Origin: Jeotgalibaca dankookensis
GTDB taxonomy: Bacteria > Bacillota > Bacilli > Lactobacillales > Aerococcaceae
Direction: 5' to 3'
Assembly: GCF_002005405.1 (NCBI RefSeq)
Contig: NZ_CP019728.1
Span: 1,054,001 to 1,118,000, forward strand
DNA: 64,000 nucleotides
Position 1 is the first letter of the stretch, and every line of letters starts with the position of its first letter. Positions 16,926-23,861 of this stretch are shown in pieces. The translations under genes were made by a program, and so were the position numbers. The notes under the pieces were generated by a model that saw nothing but the letters and a program-made list of their open reading frames with translations, was not told where the DNA came from and made no database searches.

Positions 16926-18005
16926 TTAATATTCGTAGCCATCAAACCAATGTTGTGTTTTGTTTGCAAATCTGACCAATAGTAACATCGTAGGAACCTC
17001 TATCAAAACACCGACAACGGTTGCTAAAGTTGCACCAGAATTTAATCCAAACAATGCAATTGAAACAGCGACAGCAAGTTCAAAAAAGTTACTCGTTCCA
17101 ACCATAGCTGCTGGTGCTGCAATGGAGAATGGCAATTTACACGCTTTTGCTCCACCGTATCCGAGGAAAAATATGACAAGATTTTGAATGATCAGTGGAA
17201 TAGCAATTAACAAGATATGAAGTGGATTGTTTAAAATTTGATTCCCTTGGAAAGAAAAAATGATGATTAACGTTAATAATAAACCAATCCGTGTGGTTCC
17301 ATCAAATTTATCGATAAAATCTTTTTCAAAATAGTCTGTTCCTTTTTGCTTCACCACATATTTTCGAACAATAATTCCTAGAGCCAAAGGAATTACTATA
17401 AATACGAATATGGAAAGAAACAGCGTGCCCATCGGTACAGAAACATTACCTACCCCTAATAAAAATGCAACGATTGGCGCATAGAGAAAGAGAACAATAA
17501 TATCGTTTATAGACACTTGCAAAAGTGTGTATGCTGGATCACCCTTTGTTAATTCACTCCATACAAATACCATAGCTGTACAAGGCGCAGCGCCTAAAAG
17601 AACGGCCCCAGCTATATATTCTTTCGCTAGTTCTGGACCCAAAAATGGTCTGAATACCACTAAAAAGAAAAAGGCAGAGATAGCAAACATTGTAAATGGT
17701 TTAATCAACCAATTAATGGTTGTTGTTAAAATTAATCCTTTAGGTTTTTTGGTTGCATTGACGATACTACTAAAATCAATTTTTAACATCATTGGAAAAA
17801 TCATTAACCAAATTAAGATCGCCGTTGGAATAGATACATTATAATATTCAAATTGACTTAAAAATTCTGGAATTGCAGGTAAAACTTGACTTAATAATAC
17901 CCCAGTAATCATCGCAAGTGCTACCCAAAGACTTAAGTAACGCTCCCATAGCCCCATACCGCTATTTTTTTGTGATACTGTTTCTTGTACTTCATTTTCC
18001 ATCAT
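16926..18005 (-). CDS. acr3: Acr3-type arsenite efflux permease
   Basis: 359 residues from the ATG at 18005, which has GGAGG 6 nt before it. The frame can be extended upstream to 18170, but that part is basic and family-unlike, so I reject it. About ten membrane segments; GAAPCTAMVFVWSELTKGD holds the conserved Cys of Acr3 in the fourth segment, followed by QVSINDIIVLFLYAP. It exports As(OH)3 from the cytoplasm. It is the last gene of the arsA-arsR-arsD-acr3 group, although 382 bp separate it from arsD, so it may have its own promoter. Confidence 0.95.
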   Translation of the reverse strand: MMENEVQETVSQKNSGMGLWERYLSLWVALAMITGVLLSQVLPAIPEFLSQFEYYNVSIPTAILIWLMIFPMMLKIDFSSIVNATKKPKGLILTTTINWLIKPFTMFAISAFFFLVVFRPFLGPELAKEYIAGAVLLGAAPCTAMVFVWSELTKGDPAYTLLQVSINDIIVLFLYAPIVAFLLGVGNVSVPMGTLFLSIFVFIVIPLALGIIVRKYVVKQKGTDYFEKDFIDKFDGTTRIGLLLTLIIIFSFQGNQILNNPLHILLIAIPLIIQNLVIFFLGYGGAKACKLPFSIAAPAAMVGTSNFFELAVAVSIALFGLNSGATLATVVGVLIEVPTMLLLVRFANKTQHWFDGYEY

Positions 18006-18387
18006 GACTTTCCTCCAAATTTTACTTTTTTTGATCAAGAACGAAAGAAGCCAAACTGCCTTACTTCGCTCTACTTTCTTTTGCTTTACAGACACAATCA
18101 GTTGTATATAATAATAAATAAATCGTTCCTTAATTGTCCTGTTCTGAAGTTTCTTCATTAACCGATTCATGCTGTCAGATATTATTTTTTAGCAAAAACC
18201 TTTCCTACGTTCACTAATATCTCGATATAGTGGGATAAAGTCGGTTATGTGAAAACAAAAACCTTTAAAATATAACAGCTCCACATTTCTTCGCATGACA
18301 GCATGTCCAAAACCTTTCCTCATCTTGGTTGGGACAAGGCTTAATTCTTTTGTATATTCTTCGTAATTTATTGCGTTAATCTTTCTA
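18006..18387. other. 382-bp gap between arsD and acr3
   Basis: No intact gene. On the minus strand at about 18265-18363 a startless frame reads CPNQDEERFWTCCHAKKCG before a stop, Cys-rich like a zinc ribbon and probably a scrap. A direct repeat of AAAACCTTTCC (18185 and 18314 areas) is present. An acr3 promoter may lie here; I cannot place it. Confidence 0.4.
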
Positions 18388-18723
18388 TTAAACTATAGAG
18401 TCTTCAGTTTCTTGCAAAGAAACATCTAACCAATCAGCAATTTCTTCATTCGTTGGATAAGCCCCTGTTTTGACAATGTCCCCATCTAATACAGTAATTG
18501 GAAGAGACTCTTGTCCTTCATTTTGCATGGTGTCTATGACGTTTTGATTTCGTACAAACGAATTAGGATTTGCCGCAAGATTGTAACGGACCATCATCAC
18601 ATCGTCTTCTTCTTTCACTTGTTTCATCACACCCGTAATACGTAGTAAATCCTCGTCCACTGAAGGGCCACAAACTCCGGTACTACAGCATAGGGCAGGT
18701 TCATAAAGGGCTAACTTTTTCAT
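18388..18723 (-). CDS. arsD: ArsD arsenite metallochaperone
   Basis: About 111 residues from ATG 18723. The ORF opens 6 codons earlier, but AAGGA spacing suits 18723. LYEPALCCSTGVCGPSVD holds the Cys12-Cys13-Cys18 type triad that binds As(III) or Sb(III) and hands it to ArsA. The rest is thioredoxin-like (AAYPTNEEIADWL at the end). It overlaps the end of arsR by 23 bp. Length is near the usual 110-120 residues; the second and third Cys pairs of E. coli ArsD are absent, as is common in Firmicutes. Confidence 0.93.
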   Translation of the reverse strand: MKKLALYEPALCCSTGVCGPSVDEDLLRITGVMKQVKEEDDVMMVRYNLAANPNSFVRNQNVIDTMQNEGQESLPITVLDGDIVKTGAYPTNEEIADWLDVSLQETEDSIV

Positions 18724-19042
18724 ATTGATCTTCCTTTTCATTTATTGTTGTATGACAAATACATCTTTCCGAACTTGAGAAAACACTTTGAAGGACTTCT
18801 GTTATCTCGGTAGATAATTCTCGATTCACCGAATAATGATGCCAAGTTCCTATTTTTTCAGTAACAATTAAATCCGCATCTCTTAATACTTTTATATGAT
18901 GAGAGAGAGTTGGTTGAGTAAAGTCAAAGTGTTCAAGCAAATCACAGGCACATAAAGTTTCACAAGATAGTAAATCAAGTATCTTAACTCGATTTGGATC
19001 GGATAAAGCTTTCATCTTTTCAGAAAATAATTCATAATTCAT
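18701..19042 (-). CDS. arsR: ArsR-family arsenic-responsive repressor
   Basis: 113 residues, winged helix. ETLCACDLLEHFDFTQPTLSHHIKVL has the Cys-x-Cys in the DNA-binding region typical of As(III)-sensing ArsR, and the recognition helix TQPTLSHHIKVLRDAD. GGAG lies before its ATG. It sits between arsA and arsD. It most likely represses the operon from the region upstream of arsA (20801-21040). Confidence 0.95.
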   Translation of the reverse strand: MNYELFSEKMKALSDPNRVKILDLLSCETLCACDLLEHFDFTQPTLSHHIKVLRDADLIVTEKIGTWHHYSVNRELSTEITEVLQSVFSSSERCICHTTINEKEDQYEKVSPL

Positions 19043-19060
19043 TTACATTCTCCTTTGAAA

Positions 19061-20800
19061 TTAAACAATTGTAGCAAGAACATCCTCTTTTAACTCAAAA
19101 GGACTCCAGTCGATGACCGCAAAATGTCCATTTGATAATCCATCTACACGTTGGATCCATTCTTCTTCCGATTTTGCACGAGCTAACAATGTTTCATTTG
19201 TAGTCCCTGTTGATAATAAACTGTTATTAACCACCCACCAAGTATGTGCAATACCTGCACGGTCTAAATCTTCTTGTAGACGAATTGATTCATAGACAGG
19301 TGTATTTTCAGGTAATGTCACCATGACCACTTCTGTTTGGTTGTGATCTTGTAAAATAGGCAGGAGTCGGGTAATTGATTCTGGTACTTCTCCAGAAGTT
19401 CGCTCCACCTCTTGGGCGTAACTTTGAGAAGATTCTAAAAGTAAAAGTGTGTGTCCAGTAGGCGCAGTATCAATAACCACCACATCTGCTTCCGTCATCG
19501 AAACAATTTCAGCAAATTTTCGAAATACCGCAATTTCTTCTGTACAAGGTGAGTTTAGATCTTCTTCTACATAAGCTAAGTCCTCTTCCGACATTGATTC
19601 ACGCGCTTTAGCTAAAACTTCATTTTGGTAAAGCTCTAACTCTTTTTTCTCATCAATATGGCTAATTCCAAGAGTATCTGATTCATGCACAATATAATTT
19701 AAGTGAGCGGCAGGATCGGTCGTTGTTAAATGCACTTTTTTACCTTTTTCTACAAGACCTTTCGCAATGCTGGCTGCAATGGTTGTTTTCCCTACGCCAC
19801 CTTTACCCATTGTAAAGACAACTCGTTTGTTTGTGTTGTATAAATCATCAATAACAGTTTGTAAGCGTGGGAACTCCTGAGCCTGCACTTCTTCATGCTT
19901 GATTTCAGGTTGTTCTTCACTAAGTAATAAACCGATACTTTCAATACTTGCTAGATTATATGGTCTTAATGGAATTTCAAAAGTAGGCAAGTTTTTAAGA
20001 TTTTCAGGCATTTGCTTTAATGACTCTTGTTGAATGTCATAGTATGTTTGAGAAATCGTATCTGTTGGATTTTCTAAAAGACCATTCACAATCAATTTTT
20101 GGTTTTCAACCCCTAATGCTCGTAATTCTTCGGACGCACGATTGGCTTCGACTAATGGTCCTTCTTGAGGACGAGTTACGAGGATTAAAGTTGTCATTTC
20201 AGCATTGGCAAGTGTTTCTACTGCCAAGCTATAACTTTCTCTCTCTTCATCTAAACCAGATAACTGACCCATACAGCTTGTACCGGTAGTATTTTCATCA
20301 AAGTAGTTTGTCCAAGCAGAAGGCAGTTGTAAGAGTCTCAATGTATGGCCGGTAGGTGCTGTATCAAAAATGATATAGTCGTATTGATCAGATATATCAG
20401 GGCTCGTTAAAAATTTTGCGAACTGATCAAAAGAAGCAACTTCTGTCGTACATGAACCACTTAATTGTTCTTCCATATTTTGAACTGCAGCGTCTGGCAG
20501 AATTCCACGATAAGGACCCACAATGGATTCTTTATATTCTTCTGCAGCACTGACTGGATCAAAGTTAGCGACTGTTAAGCCAGGAATTTCTTCAATTTCT
20601 GTTCCGTTATCATCTAGTTCTCGTTCAAAAACATCTTGTAAATTACTGGCAGGGTCTGTACTCACTAATACAACTTTGAAACCATCATTCGCTAATTGAA
20701 TGGCCGTTGCACTAGCGGCAGTTGTTTTCCCGACGCCACCTTTACCCGTATAGAATAAATACTTTGTATTAATATGCTCTTTTGGATTAAAAATTTCCAT
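19061..20800 (-). CDS. arsA: ArsA arsenite-transporting ATPase
   Basis: About 579 residues, two homologous halves joined as in E. coli ArsA. The start is the ATG at 20800 (GGAGTGG upstream). Each half has a deviant Walker A: FYTGKGGVGKTTAAS near residue 15 and FTMGKGGVGKTTIA near residue 330. Each half also has FDTAPTGHTLRLL or IDTAPTGHTLLLL. SGSCTTEVASFDQF, TGTSCMG and NSPCTEEIAVFRKF supply the three Cys of the As(III) site. ArsD delivers As(III) to it; here it should partner an efflux permease, here Acr3. Unusually it is the first gene of the operon, before arsR. Confidence 0.95.
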   Translation of the reverse strand: MEIFNPKEHINTKYLFYTGKGGVGKTTAASATAIQLANDGFKVVLVSTDPASNLQDVFERELDDNGTEIEEIPGLTVANFDPVSAAEEYKESIVGPYRGILPDAAVQNMEEQLSGSCTTEVASFDQFAKFLTSPDISDQYDYIIFDTAPTGHTLRLLQLPSAWTNYFDENTTGTSCMGQLSGLDEERESYSLAVETLANAEMTTLILVTRPQEGPLVEANRASEELRALGVENQKLIVNGLLENPTDTISQTYYDIQQESLKQMPENLKNLPTFEIPLRPYNLASIESIGLLLSEEQPEIKHEEVQAQEFPRLQTVIDDLYNTNKRVVFTMGKGGVGKTTIAASIAKGLVEKGKKVHLTTTDPAAHLNYIVHESDTLGISHIDEKKELELYQNEVLAKARESMSEEDLAYVEEDLNSPCTEEIAVFRKFAEIVSMTEADVVVIDTAPTGHTLLLLESSQSYAQEVERTSGEVPESITRLLPILQDHNQTEVVMVTLPENTPVYESIRLQEDLDRAGIAHTWWVVNNSLLSTGTTNETLLARAKSEEEWIQRVDGLSNGHFAVIDWSPFELKEDVLATIV

Positions 20801-21060
20801 TCTATTTTCCACTCCTTTATTAAACAATTTGGACGAAATGATTGATTTTTCTTCAACCATCGACTAACCACGTATATAGGTGATTGTCTATATAATGAAT
20901 ATATAGGCACCTATCTATGTATTGTATGTAAATCGATCTCTATGATGCAAGAAAACTTGCAATCTTTCTCTAGATTTCATATACTTTACTCACATAGATA
21001 CTTGTCAATGTATTAAATATAGATGAATCTCTATGTTTAGTCAAGCCATCTTATCATTTT
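20801..21060. promoter_or_regulatory. Divergent regulatory region, arsA and rhodanese gene
   Basis: Between the divergent arsA and rhodanese genes. ATAGG-CA-CCTAT (about 20903-20914) is a short dyad lying in repeated ATAGAT/TATAGG words. A second dyad, ACATAGAT...ATCTCTATGT, spans about 20991-21037 and encloses TTGTCA (near 21005), a -35-like word on the plus strand. Such AT-rich dyads suit an ArsR-family repressor. Exact -10/-35 boxes are not clear. Confidence 0.5.
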
Positions 21061-21174
21061 TATTTACTTCATTTTATCGAAGGGTAATTAGGGATATCTC
21101 TTGAAAAATCCCTATCTCCTTTAGCTACAGGTAAATAATAAATGAATACAAAACTATCAGGAGGAGTACCACAA

Positions 21175-21753
21175 ATGAAAAAAATAAATCACAAAGATAT
21201 CAATGATCAGCAACTGGTTGATGTTCGAACACAACATGAGTACCAAGCTGGACATCTAAAAAATGCACTTAACCTGAATCCAGGCAACTTCAAAAAGTAT
21301 GCGACTTATTATCTCGATGTAAATCAACCAGTTATCTTTATCGTTGGTTCTGAGGAAGAAAGTCATTTAGAAGAACTTTCTGAGTCTGCTGATGCACTAG
21401 GTTTTACTCAAAACAATGGCTATCTTTTGATAGAGGAAGTACCCAAAGAAAACTTAAAAACAACGGAAACTATCCCTGCTGAAGATTTCCTGAATAAAAC
21501 TGATGATTTTATATTACTTGACGTTAGACATCCAGATGAAATTACACGACCAGCACCTGAGAAGAATTTGGTCAATATTCCATTTGAGAATTTAGTTAAT
21601 GATTATCAATCACTGGATACGAGCAAACAAATTTTCACGCTTTGCGGATCTGGTAACCGAAGTACTGCAGCAGCTTCTTTCCTTGAATCAAAAGGATTTA
21701 ATCCTAAAGTAATTGAAGGCGGAATGAAAGCCATTCAAGAAATTGGTAAATAA
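21175..21753 (+). CDS. Double rhodanese-domain protein
   Basis: About 192 residues from ATG 21175 (AGGAGGAG upstream; the frame also has ATG 21142). The first rhodanese domain (QLVDVRTQHEYQAGHLKNALN) has lost its loop Cys: VIFIVGSEEES stands where it should be. The second (FILLDVRHPDEI...IFTLCGSGNRSTAAASFL) keeps the catalytic Cys in a CGSGNRS loop. Such proteins move sulfane sulfur. It is divergent from arsA and shares its control region, so it may respond to arsenic. Confidence 0.88.
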   Translation: MKKINHKDINDQQLVDVRTQHEYQAGHLKNALNLNPGNFKKYATYYLDVNQPVIFIVGSEEESHLEELSESADALGFTQNNGYLLIEEVPKENLKTTETIPAEDFLNKTDDFILLDVRHPDEITRPAPEKNLVNIPFENLVNDYQSLDTSKQIFTLCGSGNRSTAAASFLESKGFNPKVIEGGMKAIQEIGK

Positions 21754-21772
21754 TAAATTATAAGATGTTTTC

Positions 21773-21821
21773 AAAAAAATGGCTTTGCAGATCCTTACAG
21801 GAACGGCAAAGCCATTTTTTT
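21773..21821 (+). terminator. Terminator after the rhodanese gene
   Basis: AAAATGGCTTTGC pairs with GCAAAGCCATTTT, followed by seven T on the plus strand; also A-rich on the other side, so it may work in both directions. Confidence 0.85.
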
Positions 21822-21855
21822 GGTTTTTATTGTCGTTAAAAACTGCTGTAACAAT

Positions 21856-21903
21856 CATTTAGAGCGCATTTCAAATCAAAAGCAAAATCACTTTGTCCGT
21901 TTA
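21856..21903 (-). repeat. Repeat B, partner of repeat A
   Basis: See repeat A at 16111-16156. AGAGCGCATTTCAAATC is identical in both. Together they bracket the arsenic operon and suggest that it arrived between two copies of one element, or was inserted in it. Confidence 0.5.
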
Positions 21904-21955
21904 AAAGTGCTTAAACGTGCATGTAGAACATCAACTTTTCCCATTGCACTCTTTT

Positions 21956-22680
21956 TTACCCCGCGCAACACGATAATTTTGAAATATCATTATTATAACC
22001 AAGCGCTGTAAGTTTCAGTCTTTCCACCATCGTTAAATAGGGAGCCATTGTGTCTGTTAAATCCTCGATTGTTAACCCAACTGTACCTACTCCGGGATTT
22101 GTAAATATTACTCCAGGAACAACGGATAGATCGATCTTTTTATTTAAACCACCCATTGCATTATCTGCTACAATCTTGCCTTCATATGCTGCTACGTATA
22201 CAAACTGAGGGCCTAAGATAACATCTCCTGCCATATAAATCCGATCATTGCTTGTCTGACCATATTCATTCATTAAAATTTCATGGTTTTCCCCTATATC
22301 AACACTAGCCGCACTTAAATTTAAAGCGTCTGTATTCGGACTTCGAGCAGTCGCAACTAATACTTGGTCAGACTCAATCGTTTTTAGTGAGTGTTAGTTT
22401 TTTAATACCACCGTCTTGTACGATATGGTCATAATTTATACCAGTAATAACCTGTATGCCTCGTTCATGAAGGGATTTTTCAACTGCTGCCGAAACTTCT
22501 GGATCATAATCTTTTAGTAATTGTTTACTTCTCTGTACTAATCTTACTTCAGCACCTAAATTGTAGAATAATTGACCGAGCTCTAGCCCAATATAACCTG
22601 AACCAATAATAGTCAATCTTTCTGGAACTTCTTCTAGCTCTAATAAAGTTGTACTCGTTAAATAATCGACATGTCCACTT
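21956..22680 (-). pseudogene. merA: merA mercuric reductase, truncated and internally deleted
   Basis: MerA-like sequence from 22680 leftwards. It opens in the middle of the protein with VDYLTSTTLLELEEVPERLT and IIGSGYIGLELGQLF. A frameshift near 22375 separates it from [41 protein letters not shown] and [18 protein letters not shown]. There the sequence jumps to [16 protein letters not shown], about 60 residues later in intact MerA, and ends with the KLSCCAG vicinal Cys pair. The N-terminal half is missing. The deletion joins two GLT triplets, as expected from a short repeat recombining. No merR or merT is present. Confidence 0.93.
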
Positions 22681-22758
22681 TAATTTTAATTTTCTGTTAA
22701 AAGTCATTATATAAATTTAATAGATTCTATTATTGCAAGAAAATTAAATAGTTAATAA

Positions 22759-22828
22759 TCAAACGAACGTTTGACTGTCTCCCATGGAGGATGTATAATA
22801 TCTACACCATAATCAAATGAACGTTTGA
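22759..22828 (+). promoter_or_regulatory. cadC promoter with two operators
   Basis: TTGACT (22771-22776), 17 bp, TATAAT (22794-22799): a near-perfect sigma-A promoter. Palindrome TCAAACGAACGTTTGA (22759-22774) overlaps the -35. TCAAATGAACGTTTGA (22813-22828) lies just after the start site. The twin sites suit autorepression by CadC. Confidence 0.85.
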
Positions 22829-22844
22829 ATGAGAGGTGAATGAA

Positions 22845-23207
22845 ATGACTGAAGTCTGCCAAACGACGATCATACATCCTGAAAAAGTAGATGTAGTAAA
22901 AAATAAATTAGAAAATAAAAATTTATCGAATTTACTTGTGTTGGGGAAATGTTTTAGCGACCCTTCAAGGATTAAAATTTTCTATGCTTTAGAAACCTTC
23001 AAAGAAATGTGTGTCTGTGATTTAGCGGAGATCTTAGACGCTAGTATTGCCACGACGTCACACCATTTGCGCTATTTAAAAAAGCAAGGTGTGGCGAAAT
23101 CACGTAAAGACGGAAAAGAAGTCTACTACTCGTTAGCGAATAAAGAAATCCTTTCGACTATTCGTATAGTTTTAGACATGCCAAACAGCTTATCTTTGAC
23201 GTCTTAG
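22845..23207 (+). CDS. cadC: CadC-type ArsR-family metal-responsive repressor
   Basis: About 120 residues from ATG 22845 (GAGAGGTG 6 nt upstream; the frame also opens at a GTG at 22836). TEVCQTTIIHPEKVDVVKNKL is the CadC N-terminal arm with its Cys, and MCVCDLAEIL the paired Cys in the winged helix: together the Cd(II)/Pb(II) site of CadC. SIATTSHHLRYLKKQGV is the recognition helix. It should release the two operators at 22759-22828 when Cd, Pb or Zn binds, turning on itself, cadD and cadA. Confidence 0.93.
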   Translation: MTEVCQTTIIHPEKVDVVKNKLENKNLSNLLVLGKCFSDPSRIKIFYALETFKEMCVCDLAEILDASIATTSHHLRYLKKQGVAKSRKDGKEVYYSLANKEILSTIRIVLDMPNSLSLTS

Positions 23208-23223
23208 TTTGGAGGAGAATATT

Positions 23224-23835
23224 TTGTTACAAACTATTTTTTCAGCAATTGCTGTGTATATTTCGACCAGCATCGATTATTTATTTATCTTACTGATTAT
23301 TTTCTCGCAAGCCTATACACAAAAAGGACTTCGTCAGATTTATTTCGGGCAATATCTTGGAACCGGCATTTTAGTAGCCATTAGTTTATTTGCTGCTTAT
23401 GTGCTGAATTTTATCCCCCAAGATTGGATGATCGGACTTTTGGGACTCATTCCTATCTATTTAGGTATCCGAGTTGCTATGGGAAGCGAAGAAGAAGCAG
23501 AAGAAGAGGAAGTCGTGGAGAAGTTAGAGTCCAGAGGGTCCAACCGTTTGTTTTGGACTGTTGCTTTAATTACGATCGCTTCCGGTGGAGATAATTTAGG
23601 GATTTATATTCCTTATTTTACCTCTCTATCTGTTTCTGAAATAGTCATTGCTATAGTCGTTTTTGCTCTATCGATTGCGGTGCTTTGCTATATCAGTTAT
23701 CGATTGGCAAAAATTTCGTTTGTCTCTGAAACATTGGAAAAGTATGAACGAATTATTGTACCGATTGTCTTTATCGGTTTAGGAATCTTTATTATGCTAG
23801 AAAACGGGACCATTCAAACACTATTCGGTTTATAA
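23224..23835 (+). CDS. cadD: CadD-family cadmium resistance transporter
   Basis: About 203 residues from TTG 23224, with GGAGGAG 6 nt before; the earlier TTG at 23209 would overlap this ribosome site. About six membrane segments; IYISTSIDYLFIL-type start (VYISTSIDYLFILL), FGQYLGTG, and SGGDNLGIYIPYF match CadD. An acidic loop (EEEAEEEEVVE) lies in the middle. It exports Cd(II). It begins 16 nt after cadC and precedes the P-type ATPase cadA, so the three form one operon. Confidence 0.92.
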   Translation: MLQTIFSAIAVYISTSIDYLFILLIIFSQAYTQKGLRQIYFGQYLGTGILVAISLFAAYVLNFIPQDWMIGLLGLIPIYLGIRVAMGSEEEAEEEEVVEKLESRGSNRLFWTVALITIASGGDNLGIYIPYFTSLSVSEIVIAIVVFALSIAVLCYISYRLAKISFVSETLEKYERIIVPIVFIGLGIFIMLENGTIQTLFGL

Positions 23836-23861
23836 GGCTCGTATGTGAAAGGAAGAAAACG

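Noticed and set aside
18006-18170. N-terminal extension of acr3 by about 55 residues
   Set aside because: It is basic and unlike Acr3. A GGAGG-spaced ATG at 18005 gives the family's normal start.
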